A stretch of DNA of 63,304 nucleotides from NCBI GenBank assembly GCA_022826755.1, contig JAJDUG010000001.1:1-63304 (forward strand). The letters run 5' to 3'. Below are positions 44,595 through 53,275 of this stretch, in pieces. The position numbers and the translations under genes are program-made. The notes beneath the pieces were generated by a model. The model did not search any database. It saw only the letters and a list, made by a program, of their open reading frames with translations, and was not told the origin of the DNA. Within the stretch, counting starts at the first letter, position 1. Each line of letters starts with the position of its first letter. This stretch comes from Acidobacteriota bacterium (lineage in GTDB: Bacteria; Acidobacteriota; Terriglobia; Versatilivoradales; Versatilivoraceae).

Positions 44595-45794
44595 ATGCTG
44601 ATCTGTCGTGATCTCGCACCGCACTTGGTTAGGGCAGCGGCCCAATTACCGGTCGTTACGCTCACTGGACCTCGGCAAAGCGGCAAAACCACCTTGTGCC
44701 GAGCCTTGTTCCCGCGGCATCCATACGTGACGCTGGAGGCTCCGGATGTCCGCGCGTTCGCGACTGAAGATCCGCGGGCGTTCCTGGCTCAATTTCCAAA
44801 GGGGGCCGTCATCGACGAGGTGCAACGGGTTCCCGAGCTCCTCTCCTATCTGCAGGGCATCGTTGACGACGACCCATCACCGGGACGCTGGATTCTCACC
44901 GGTTCGCAGAACTTGTCCTTGCTGGAGTCGGTCAGTCAATCGCTGGCCGGACGGACCGCCATGCATCACTTGCTTCCGCTGACCCGTGGCGAGGTCGTTC
45001 GCTTTCCCCGACATCCCAGGAGCATCGAAGAGGCGCTCCTGGTTGGCGGGTACCCTCGCATCTTCGATCGCAACCTCGATCCGGTGGATTGGCTCCGTTC
45101 CTATGTTGCCACCTATCTGGAACGGGATGTGCGCACGATCAGCAATGTGAGTGACCTGGCCACATTCCAACGCTTCGTCCAACTGTGCGCCGGACGTACG
45201 GCGCAGTTGCTCAACTACTCGTCGCTGGCCAATGATTGCGCCATTTCACAGCCCAGCGCAAAGGCCTGGATCAGCATTCTCGAGGCCAGCTTTGTCGCGT
45301 TCCACCTGCCGGCCTTTCACGCAAACCTGCGCAAGCGGCTGGTGAAGATGCCAAAACTGTACTTTTACGACACCGGCCTGGTCTGTTGGCTCCTGGGTAT
45401 CCGTACGCCGGAGCAGTTGCGATCGCATCCGCTGCGCGGTTCGATATTTGAGACCTGGGTCATCTCCGAGATCGTGAAGCACCGAACCAACCGAGGAGAG
45501 ACGGGCGGACTGTCATTCTATCGAGAGAGCAACGGCGCCGAAGTCGATCTCGTCATCGATCAACCGGCTCGCGTCACCCTGGTCGAAGCCAAGTCCGGCG
45601 CAACTCCATCCTCAAGCTATTTCGACGGCGCCAATCGTGTTCGGCGACATCTCGGCAGGTTACGCCGGCCCTGTGAGGTTGCGGTGGTCTACGGCGGCGA
45701 TCAATTTCAGCAGCGGTCGGTCGGTCGGCTGATACCCTGGCGCAGGTTGCACGCGGCCGGTATTCCGGACCCCGAGTTCGAATCATCGAAGTAG
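44595..45794 (+). CDS. ATP-binding protein, AAA_14 + DUF4143
   Basis: 399 residues. Walker A is TGPRQSGKTT (24-33) and Walker B AVIDEVQRVPEL, with an AAA_14 fold; sensor-like ILTGSQNLSLL follows. The C-terminal DUF4143 half includes YFYDTGLVCWLLGI and a PD-(D/E)XK-like core (GAEVDLVID ... TLVEAKSG). This widespread family is uncharacterised and often behaves as a mobile accessory gene. ATG 44595 is the only start giving the family's usual N-terminus; it lacks a Shine-Dalgarno, in line with a leaderless mRNA. GC content upstream drops sharply compared with neighbours. Confidence 0.85.
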   Translation: MLICRDLAPHLVRAAAQLPVVTLTGPRQSGKTTLCRALFPRHPYVTLEAPDVRAFATEDPRAFLAQFPKGAVIDEVQRVPELLSYLQGIVDDDPSPGRWILTGSQNLSLLESVSQSLAGRTAMHHLLPLTRGEVVRFPRHPRSIEEALLVGGYPRIFDRNLDPVDWLRSYVATYLERDVRTISNVSDLATFQRFVQLCAGRTAQLLNYSSLANDCAISQPSAKAWISILEASFVAFHLPAFHANLRKRLVKMPKLYFYDTGLVCWLLGIRTPEQLRSHPLRGSIFETWVISEIVKHRTNRGETGGLSFYRESNGAEVDLVIDQPARVTLVEAKSGATPSSSYFDGANRVRRHLGRLRRPCEVAVVYGGDQFQQRSVGRLIPWRRLHAAGIPDPEFESSK

Positions 45795-45958
45795 TCGGTC
45801 GACCGGCGCTTGTCGAGTATTTCAGCCTCCCGTGGCGGCAAACCTGAAGCCCGTTGTTTCGAGCGATATTACAGGCTAATATTGGGTAACAATCCGCGTC
45901 ATCGGGATGTCCTGGGCCGTCGTCGGTCCATGGAAGAGCGCTAGCAAGGAGGTGTCGG

Positions 45959-47830
45959 ATGTCAGTCCGCACAAAGAATAGATCCTGGTTCTTCAACCGG
46001 CTCACTCAATTCGCTCTGTTGCTGGCATTGTCCGCGCAGTCGACGGCACTTGCAGCATCCGGGAACCAGTTCGTCCGTTTCACCTGGGAAGAGCACTCGG
46101 ACGAGGGCAAGACCGAGTTCCGCCGCGTTGTTCTCGGCGACCAGGGTCCCGTCCGGATCCGGGTGAAGCAAAGGAAGCAGGATCCGGTCGAACTTGATTT
46201 CGATCTGAAACCGCACCTGAAGTCGAATCTGGTCCAGAATCTGTTTCGCCTCTTTACTCAGTCCCGCTCCTTCCAAAAGGAAGAAGAAAGGTCCCGACGA
46301 CGGGCACGGAAAGCGAGAGAAGAGTCGACCATCCGAGTTGACTACGGCAACGAAAACACGGTCGGAAGCAGGTTGGTTGCCGTTAGCAGGAACGACCCCA
46401 AACTCCAGAGTATTCATGCCTTTTTCAGCAACCTCTGTGAGCAGGAACTTGCCTTGTTGGAGCTGAAAACAGCCCTCGGGCGGGATCGCTCGAATTTGCG
46501 CGCAAGACTGAAGGCATTGGATCGGAATCTGAGGTCTTCAAGAGTGCCGGCACCGGACCGATTGATTCCCGTGTTGCAACGCATCTCCCGGGACCCGGCC
46601 GTGAAGGACGACGCAAGGACCCTGGCGTCTCAAATAGCCCAGGGGATTCGTTCCTCGATGGCCGCGGTCGGCGAGAGCCAAGGGAATCAGGCAAAGCAGG
46701 GGGAGCAATCTCGGCAGCAAGAGAGCAGCCCTCCTCGGAAGATGGCCAATCGACCCTCCGAAGACGCAACGATTCGAAATGTTGTGGAACCGGTAGAAAT
46801 GGACGTCATTGTGACAGACCGGAAAGGCGACCACGTCACGGATCTTCGGAAAGAGGATTTCGAGGTTCTGCAGGACGGCAAGCCCCAGAAAATTCAGAGC
46901 CTGTCCTACAAGTGGGTGCAGCCGCCCTCGGTTGACCCTCCAGTGGAGGATCCGACCTCGCACGCCTCCCCCGACCCTGCGGCGGTATCGGAATCGAGAT
47001 CGAGTCCCGAGCTGCAGAGACGCCTCATTGCGGTAGTGGTCGACGAGTTGGGGATTGACCCAAAGGATATGTCTCAAATCAGGACGGGGCTGAAGGAATT
47101 TGTCGACAAGCAGATTCAACCCAATGACCTGGTGGCTCTTGTTCGCGCTGGCGCGGGGGGCGACGGGATCTCTTTCACTTCGGACAAGGCACTTCTTCTA
47201 AAGGCGCTTGACAGAATCAAGTACAACCCCTCCAGTCGTCCGGGACTGAACCACAATACGCTGGTCGCGCAAGACGTGTTGAGCGGGTCCTCCCCGTTCA
47301 GGCAGGCGAACCTCACCCTGTACACCCTTGACACACTCCTGAACACCGTCGCCATGATGGAGAAATTGCCCTTTCGCAAGTCTGTGGTCTTTATTTCAGG
47401 TGGGTTGCCGCTGGTCTACTACAGCAAGATCGACAGAGACATACGCGGCACAATGCGTCGCCTGACCGATGCCTGCAACCGGGCCTCGGTGGTGATCTAC
47501 TCCATTGAGGCAGAGAGGTTGAGAATGTTGCCGCAATACAATGCGGGTTCCGAATCGATTTTTCTTCAGAGGGGTGGAAGCGTAAGGACTCCGAACGACG
47601 GCAGGTACCATCTGGCCCGGGAAACCGGCGGCGTATACTTTCAGTCCCGCAACTCCCCTAATATCGCTACCAATCGAATCCTGCAAGACATGCAGGGGTA
47701 TTACCTCTTGGCCTATACGCCGGATTCACCAAACCCCCAGGCGCTCGACCGTCGAGTTGACAAGATCAAAGTCAAAGTGAAAAAACGAGGCTTGCGAGTA
47801 CGGGCCCGCTCGGCTGCTTTTGGGAAATAG
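45959..47830 (+). CDS. VWFA-related acidobacterial-type secreted protein
   Basis: 623 residues: signal peptide (LTQFALLLALSAQSTALAA), a charged helical region (about 100-260; FQKEEERSRRRARKAREES), then the acidobacterial VWFA-related region. The latter begins with VTDRKGDHVTDLRKEDFEV and LQDGKPQKI, followed by a von Willebrand A fold (RRLIAVVVDELGIDPKDM ... KSVVFISGGLPLVYYSK) and a terminal QGYYLLAYTPDSPNPQ strand. The metal-site motif DxSxS of standard VWA domains is replaced by DELGID. Families of this type are numerous in Acidobacteriota and rare elsewhere, which is my main taxonomic clue. GGAGG precedes ATG. Function unknown, probably protein-protein contact outside the cytoplasm. Confidence 0.85.
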   Translation: MSVRTKNRSWFFNRLTQFALLLALSAQSTALAASGNQFVRFTWEEHSDEGKTEFRRVVLGDQGPVRIRVKQRKQDPVELDFDLKPHLKSNLVQNLFRLFTQSRSFQKEEERSRRRARKAREESTIRVDYGNENTVGSRLVAVSRNDPKLQSIHAFFSNLCEQELALLELKTALGRDRSNLRARLKALDRNLRSSRVPAPDRLIPVLQRISRDPAVKDDARTLASQIAQGIRSSMAAVGESQGNQAKQGEQSRQQESSPPRKMANRPSEDATIRNVVEPVEMDVIVTDRKGDHVTDLRKEDFEVLQDGKPQKIQSLSYKWVQPPSVDPPVEDPTSHASPDPAAVSESRSSPELQRRLIAVVVDELGIDPKDMSQIRTGLKEFVDKQIQPNDLVALVRAGAGGDGISFTSDKALLLKALDRIKYNPSSRPGLNHNTLVAQDVLSGSSPFRQANLTLYTLDTLLNTVAMMEKLPFRKSVVFISGGLPLVYYSKIDRDIRGTMRRLTDACNRASVVIYSIEAERLRMLPQYNAGSESIFLQRGGSVRTPNDGRYHLARETGGVYFQSRNSPNIATNRILQDMQGYYLLAYTPDSPNPQALDRRVDKIKVKVKKRGLRVRARSAAFGK

Positions 47831-47861
47831 ACGGCTTGTGTCCGTGTAACTGCGGCCTGCT

Positions 47862-47880
47862 CTGACAGAAGAACTGTCAG
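47862..47880 (+). terminator. Weak hairpin after the VWFA gene
   Basis: CTGACAG (47862-47868) and CTGTCAG (47874-47880) form a 7-bp stem with a 5-base loop, 32 bases past the stop codon. Only a broken T-rich stretch follows, so a factor-independent terminator is possible but weak. Confidence 0.3.
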
Positions 47881-47905
47881 GTGATTTCATTAATCGTAAG
47901 ATTCT

Positions 47906-49707
47906 ATGAAGTGGGAGTTCTTTAACCCCTCCTCATTCCTTCAACGCTTCCGGGCAAAGACCAGCAGAATTCCATCTCTCCTGATCGACCACTCCACCGT
48001 TATCAACAAATCCCTTGGCTGGATGCTTTCGCTGGCAGCGCTGGTTGGACTCGGACTGTACTCGATCTCGGAAGGCCAGGACATCAGTTTCGATCTTCAG
48101 AATTACCACCTCTACAATCCCTATGCCTACTTGAACGACCGCATACTCATTGATCTCTTCCCGGCGGGATTGCAGTCGTACTTCAATCCGTTTCTCGATC
48201 TGGCGTACTTCGCGGCAATTTCCATTTGGAGTCCCCTGACGGTCGGGTTCCTGCTTGGCGCGGTCCACGGCTTGAATTTTCTTCTGTTACTTCGCATTTC
48301 AAGAGGTGTTCTCAAGGAACATCGATTTGGCGAGTTCTATTCACTGTCGCTGGCCGTGGCGGGTGTACTGAGTGTCGGGTTTCTTTCAGAAGTCGGAACA
48401 GTATTTCACGACGACTCGGTCACCCTCATCCTGATGCTGTCTCTCTGGATGACTATGGACCTCATAGACTCACCTGCCCGCGAACAGCCAGATATCAGGC
48501 ACAATGCCAAGATACTGTGTGCAGGGTTGTTGGCAGGGATTGCCAGTGGACTGAAACTGACCTTCTCCATGTATGCGTTGGCCTTGTGCGTCTCTTTTCT
48601 GGTGGCCGACACGAGATGGAAGATCCGACTGCAGTCGGGGATTTTTTTGGTGTGTCGGTCTTAGCGGGTTTACTGATCTCGAATGGTTACTGGATGTTCA
48701 AGATGTGGTCACTGTTCGGGAACCCGATCTTTCCGCTCTACAACCACATCTTCCAAGGAGAGCTCATTCGGGCCGTCCCGTTTTTTGACGCGCGTTTTCT
48801 CCCCAAGACCCTCTTGGAGAAGCTGTTCTATCCTGTGTTTTTTACGCTGGATCCATCACGTGTCGCCGAATTCAGATATGAGCAGATCAGTTGGTTGTGT
48901 TGCTACGCCGCGGTTCTGATCCTGTTGGTTCATATGCTGTTCAAGACCCTGAAGAGAAGCTCGTCGCCCAATCGATTGAATTGCCGGGCGCGATTTCTAC
49001 TGGCGTTCTTCTGTGTCAGCTATCTCTTGTGGATAGAGATGTTCGGCATATACCGATATCTCATTCCCCTTGAAATTCTGATCCCTCTCATTCTGTTTGT
49101 TGTATCGAGTTACTTTTTCAAGAGAAGGCATGCATGGGGCGGTCTGCTCCTGGTTGTCGCAATTACGGGGGGCAACCTGAGGGGAATGATCCCGGATTGG
49201 GGGCACGCGGAGTGGTCAGACCGGATCTACAAGGTTGAACCCGGAGAACTGTCAAAGAGCCCGGAACCTGCAGTCGTCTATCTTGCCGGCCAACCGCTTG
49301 GCTGGATCGTGCCTGCGCTGGATATCGATGCCCCGTTCATTCAAGTCGCCCCCCGCTGGTTTCCCGTCACGGATGCCTATTGGCAGCGTGCGAAAGCTCT
49401 GGCGGAGGGCCGCAAGGGCAGACGCTTCGTGATCTGGGCTCCGGAGACTTCCACCTATGCGGCAGCCGCAAAGGCGGGATTGGAAAAACTGGGTCTCCGC
49501 ACGGATTGCACGGAAGATCGGTTCTTGATCGGGTATCTTGGTAAGGCCAGATTCGAGTACAAATATTGCGAAGTTGAACCCCAAGATACGGCTTTGCCCG
49601 GAAGCGGGTCCGTTTCTAAAGGAAGGGCTTTGTCTGAAACAACAGAAAAAAGAGCTATCCACGAAGACACGCGAAGGACCACGAAGACACACGAAGAAAG
49701 ACGGTGA
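47906..49707 (+). pseudogene. GT-C-like multi-pass membrane protein, interrupted by a -1 frameshift at a T7 run
   Basis: Frame 1 (47906-48664) encodes 252 residues with TM helices (LGWMLSLAALVGLGLYSI) and the SEGQDISFDLQNYHLYNPYA loop with acidic residues typical of GT-C-fold glycosyltransferases. It ends at TAG soon after seven T (48642-48648). The other frame continues without a break from the same point (GVSVLAGLLISNGYWMFKMW) to 49707 with further helices. A -1 shift at T TTT TTG would give about 600 residues. The last 25 residues (ETTEKRAIHEDTRRTTKTHE...) are translated element A, so the natural C-terminus is probably replaced. Either a one-base deletion, a sequencing error, or programmed/transcriptional slippage. 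The encoded product would be a transferase using a lipid-linked sugar; substrate unknown. Confidence 0.65.
49634..49703 (+). repeat. Element A copy 4
   Basis: TGAAACAACAGAAAAAAGAG, then TATCCACGAAGACACGCG and ACCACGAAGACACACGAAG. It mirrors 195-268 almost base for base. It overlaps the 3' end of the frameshifted membrane-protein frame. The 224 bases from here to the methyltransferase start hold no other gene. Confidence 0.75.
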
Positions 49708-49931
49708 GGGAATCGGAACCCGTCCCTGCTCCCGAAATGCCATCAAGTGCCCTGTTTCACTCTCGTATGAACCGCTCGGCAAGGTGGGGGCGCCACTTGT
49801 AAGATTCCTCGGAGGTCCGTTCTGTGAGACAGTGGTAGTGAAGGGCAGACGGGGGTATCTGCAGGATTTCCATGGGCTCGGAGGTTCGGCTCGACCAATC
49901 ATTTTGTCACGGCCCAACTAAAGGAGTTTTG

Positions 49932-50894
49932 ATGTCCGGTGGAAACGCCAGCGCGTTCGAGAAGGAGTTGCGGTCTTTGGGGTGGTGGTATCAGCATTTC
50001 GACTTCCCCAATGGAGTCAAGACCGGAACCGGGGCCCCTCCAGGATATGACGCCCGAAGCCGATGGTCATTTATCGAGGCATTTGTTCCGGACGACCTGA
50101 CGGGGAAGAGCGTCCTGGATTTAGGCGGTAATGCTGGTTTCTTTTCAATTCAGATGAAGCTCAGAGGGGCTCAAAGATGCGTGCTGGTGGATCCGTTTGA
50201 GATCGCAATCAAACAGGCTGGATTTGCGGCCAGGCAATTCGGCGTCAGACTGGAACTGGTCATGGAGGATGCCCATACCTATTGTCTGACGACAGAAGAG
50301 CGATTCGATTTCGTGCTCTTTCTGGGCTTGTTCTACCACCTCAAATATCCGGGCATCGTGCTGGACAGGCTGGCTGAGATGACGCGAGAGCGAATCTATA
50401 TTCACTCACACGTCATCGGTCACAAGAGAGAACCCTTTATCAGCAGACCGGACTACAAGAGAAAAAGCGACGACCCCTTGCTGGAACACCCGGGGTTCCC
50501 AAGACTTGCGTTTGTGGAAGAGCAATACAACGAGGATTCTACCAACTGGTGGATACCCAACCGGACCGGAATGGAGGCCATGGTAAGAAGCGCGGGCTTG
50601 CGAATCGTCGACCGGCCTCACCGCCAGATTATCGTCGCGGATCCCGAGGTCTATTTCGGGAAGCAGGTTTATTCGAAGTTGGTGTTCCCACGGTATGGCA
50701 AGAAGGGAGGGGCGGTCCTTCCCGGCCCACAGGGGTATGACCCTGAAGAGTGGATAAGAATATCCGACGCCATTGCCGAAAGGCCGGTAGAGAAGACGAA
50801 CTTCGTCGTATGGACGATATGGAAATTGATCAACGGGTTCCGGTCCCTGTTCCTAAAGGTCCGCAGTCGTTTCAAAAGCCGGCGCATCCGATAG
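49932..50894 (+). CDS. SAM-dependent methyltransferase, CmoB/DUF1698-like
   Basis: 320 residues. The N-terminal signature LGWWYQHFDFPNGVKTGTG resembles the CmoB-type entry segment. The SAM-binding motif I is VLDLGGNAGFFSIQMK, with an acidic motif II at VLVDPF. FVLFLGLFYHLKYP is the family's typical motif IV. CmoB itself makes the wobble-uridine modification of tRNA, but this family also includes natural-product and glycan methyltransferases, and no tRNA-modification partner is adjacent. Start 49932 has AAGGAG five bases upstream; a 20-codon upstream extension lacks one. The tail is basic (KVRSRFKSRR). It may act with the preceding membrane protein in surface glycan decoration (inference). Confidence 0.8.
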   Translation: MSGGNASAFEKELRSLGWWYQHFDFPNGVKTGTGAPPGYDARSRWSFIEAFVPDDLTGKSVLDLGGNAGFFSIQMKLRGAQRCVLVDPFEIAIKQAGFAARQFGVRLELVMEDAHTYCLTTEERFDFVLFLGLFYHLKYPGIVLDRLAEMTRERIYIHSHVIGHKREPFISRPDYKRKSDDPLLEHPGFPRLAFVEEQYNEDSTNWWIPNRTGMEAMVRSAGLRIVDRPHRQIIVADPEVYFGKQVYSKLVFPRYGKKGGAVLPGPQGYDPEEWIRISDAIAERPVEKTNFVVWTIWKLINGFRSLFLKVRSRFKSRRIR

Positions 50895-50908
50895 CTTCTA
50901 TTTCACGG

Positions 50909-52075
50909 TCACTCATCATCCAGCGGCACCCAGCGGAGGCAGGAGGGGCTGTTCAACTCCAGCACCTGACCGGTGGGAGTGAGTTTGCCGGTCTGGGGGT
51001 CGACGGCGAAGGTGACGACGTTGTTGCTTTCCCGGTTCAGCGCGATCAGCCATTTGCCACTGGGGTCCAGGTTGAAGTTTCGGGGGTAGCTGCCCTGGGT
51101 GAGGGTGTGGGCGACGGCGGTGAGCCTGCCGCTGTCCTGGTCGATGGAGAACACGGCAATGGAATCGTGCCCGCGATTGGACCCGTAGAGGAACTCTCCC
51201 GTCGGGTGAACGACGATCTCTGCGGTATAGGTCTCGCCTGAAAAGGATGCCGGAATCGTGGGAACCCGCTGAAATTCCACCAGGGTCCCGTCCCGCTCGT
51301 CCCACGTCAAGGCCATCACCATGTTTGCCGTCTCCTCGATGATGTAGCAATACCGGCCCGAAGGGTGAAAGGCCAGGTGGCGGGGGCCGTTGCCCGGTCG
51401 GTCCGGAATCTCCGCGGGCCCGTGCGGCTGCAGGGATGCTTGTCCGGGATCGGCGCGGTAGCGATGGACCTTGTGGATGCCGACGTCGGGCACGATGAGG
51501 AAGCGGTCGTCCGGCGAAAAGTTGGCCGAATGGGGATGAGGCGCCTCGTCTCCCTGGATTTGCATGACGCTGACCACCTCTCCCAGCCGGCCGTCTGCGA
51601 GCACCGGATAGGAAGCCACCGTTCCGGTGACGTAGTTGGCCACGGCCAGCATGCGGCCGCCCGAGTCGAGACCGATGTGACAGGTGCCCCTGCCCTGCGC
51701 CGGCGCCTGGTTGAGCAGTCTGAGCTTGCCGGTCGCCGAATCGATGGCATAGGCGCTGACCGTTCCGTTTCGGCCTCCCACCTCGTTGGTGGAATAGAGG
51801 GTGCGGTGGTTGGGGTGGACGGCCAGGTAGGAGGGGTCCTCCGCTTCCAGCGCCAGGCGAATGGGGCTCAGCCTGCCGCTGGAGGCGTCGAAACGGCTGA
51901 CGTAAATGCCCTTGGAGCCGTGCTCCTCCCGGGTAAAGGTACCGAAATAGGCCAGGTAGTGTTGCGGGGTTTCGGGTTGCATGGGGTCGGCCTGTTCAGG
52001 GTCCGAGTCGCCGCAACCGCCCACAAGGGCGGCAGCAAGAAGGTAACCGGCAGGGAAATGGCGGCGCAATCTCAT
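50909..52075 (-). CDS. Lactonase family protein (6-phosphogluconolactonase/YbhE-like, lipoprotein)
   Basis: 388 residues forming a seven-bladed propeller of the YbhE lactonase family. The leader has a lipobox (LLAAALVGGC), so the protein is probably an exported lipoprotein rather than cytosolic as in the pentose pathway. Family strands are AYFGTFTREEHGSKGIYVSR, LAVHPNHRTLYSTNEVGG, GPRHLAFHPSGRYCYIIEE and GSYPRNFNLDPSGKWLI. A role on phosphogluconolactone is unlikely at the cell surface; other lactones or muconolactone-like substrates are possible. Its ATG overlaps the M19 stop (ATGA), so translation is coupled. Confidence 0.85.
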   Translation of the reverse strand: MRLRRHFPAGYLLAAALVGGCGDSDPEQADPMQPETPQHYLAYFGTFTREEHGSKGIYVSRFDASSGRLSPIRLALEAEDPSYLAVHPNHRTLYSTNEVGGRNGTVSAYAIDSATGKLRLLNQAPAQGRGTCHIGLDSGGRMLAVANYVTGTVASYPVLADGRLGEVVSVMQIQGDEAPHPHSANFSPDDRFLIVPDVGIHKVHRYRADPGQASLQPHGPAEIPDRPGNGPRHLAFHPSGRYCYIIEETANMVMALTWDERDGTLVEFQRVPTIPASFSGETYTAEIVVHPTGEFLYGSNRGHDSIAVFSIDQDSGRLTAVAHTLTQGSYPRNFNLDPSGKWLIALNRESNNVVTFAVDPQTGKLTPTGQVLELNSPSCLRWVPLDDE

Positions 52076-53217
52076 CCTCCTTCAGCGGGGTTGCCGGGAC
52101 TCCCGGCCGCGGGCCGGGGGAGGTGGGCTTCAAAGAAACGCTGCCAGTTGCCAAACATGATGTTTTCGATGGCCTCGGAGGAATAGCCCCGCTGCTGCAG
52201 CACACCCGCGACTTTCTGGTAGTCGGCCACGGTGTCGATCTCGGCCGGCGCCCCTCCACTGCCGCCCTGGCCGTCGGTGTCCCCGCCGATGGCGGCGTGG
52301 CGGCTGTTGCCCGCCAGTTGACAGACGTGGTCGATGTGGTCGCAGTAGTCCTCCAGCGTCACCTCCTCCTTGGCGTAGACGCTGCGCCGGGGAGGAATGG
52401 GGCCGCCCCAGTCCAGCCCGGGCCGGTAGAGCATCCAACTGTCCATGGAGGCCCCGATGACGCCGTCCCTCCCGATCACGGCCCGCAGTTGGTCATCGGG
52501 GAACTGCCGTTCTCCCGGGACGATGGCGCGGCAGTTCTGGTGGCTGGCCAGCACCGGTCCTCCGAACAGATCCAGCGCCTCTCGGACCGAGGCGTCGGAA
52601 GCGTGAGTGACGTCCAGAATCATTCCGGCCGACTCCATTTCCCGCAACAGGGCCTTGGCGGGCGGGAACAGACCTCCCGAGGTCCCGGTCCCGGTGCCGT
52701 GGCAGTAGGTGCTGAGGCCGTAGTGGGAGAGGCTGATGACCCGAATTCCGTCCCGCCACCACCGGGATACCTGGTTCGTCTCCAGAATGGGGTCGGCTCC
52801 CTCCATGCCGAGGATGAATCCCACGGGTAGTCCTTCGCGCGGATCGCCGGTGGACCACGACTGAATGTGGCGGGAGAAATCCGAGCCTGTCCTCAGAATT
52901 TTGGCCTCCCCGCGCGTCTCCAGCATCTGGTAGTAGGACAGTTGAGCTCGGGCCGCGGCGTAGGTCATCTCGGGGGCCCGATATCCCCACAGCGGGCTCC
53001 CCGACCGATAGTGGCGGGCCACCACCTTGACAAGGGCCGCTGCGACCCCGCCTCGGCGCATCTCCGGCAGGGAGGCCATGGTATCGGCGTCGGGCCGGCT
53101 GTCCTCGGCGAAGCGGTCGGGAGCGGTGCCCCGAACCTCCGGGAGGGGAAGGGTCAGGTCGCGGTTCAAGTCCATGGCGCCGATGGCCATGGGGTAATCG
53201 CCGTCGATGATCAACAT
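52072..53217 (-). CDS. Membrane dipeptidase (peptidase M19) homologue lacking the first metal motif
   Basis: 381 residues of the renal-dipeptidase amidohydrolase barrel. Metal and substrate residues of the family are visible at GMEGADPI (bridging Glu), ILDVTHASD and LASHQNCRAI (two His), and IGGDTDGQGG (Asp). The N-terminal HxD that binds the first zinc in M19 (usually DGHND) reads DGDYPMAIGA, so the His is missing. It may bind one metal or use another substrate. ATG 53217 has GGGAGG at ideal spacing; the 29-codon upstream extension overlaps the next gene and is rejected. Second gene of a three-gene minus-strand operon with the lactonase. Confidence 0.85.
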   Translation of the reverse strand: MLIIDGDYPMAIGAMDLNRDLTLPLPEVRGTAPDRFAEDSRPDADTMASLPEMRRGGVAAALVKVVARHYRSGSPLWGYRAPEMTYAAARAQLSYYQMLETRGEAKILRTGSDFSRHIQSWSTGDPREGLPVGFILGMEGADPILETNQVSRWWRDGIRVISLSHYGLSTYCHGTGTGTSGGLFPPAKALLREMESAGMILDVTHASDASVREALDLFGGPVLASHQNCRAIVPGERQFPDDQLRAVIGRDGVIGASMDSWMLYRPGLDWGGPIPPRRSVYAKEEVTLEDYCDHIDHVCQLAGNSRHAAIGGDTDGQGGSGGAPAEIDTVADYQKVAGVLQQRGYSSEAIENIMFGNWQRFFEAHLPRPAAGSPGNPAEGG

Positions 53218-53275
53218 GGTCAACCTCCCGTTGGGTCGAATGTGGTTCGGATTGCGAAGGATTTGCAGCACCGGA

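Noticed and set aside
48226-48640. Independent start for the second half of the split membrane protein
   Set aside because: Residues before 48640 in that frame are out-of-frame nonsense; the first half in the other frame carries the real helices.
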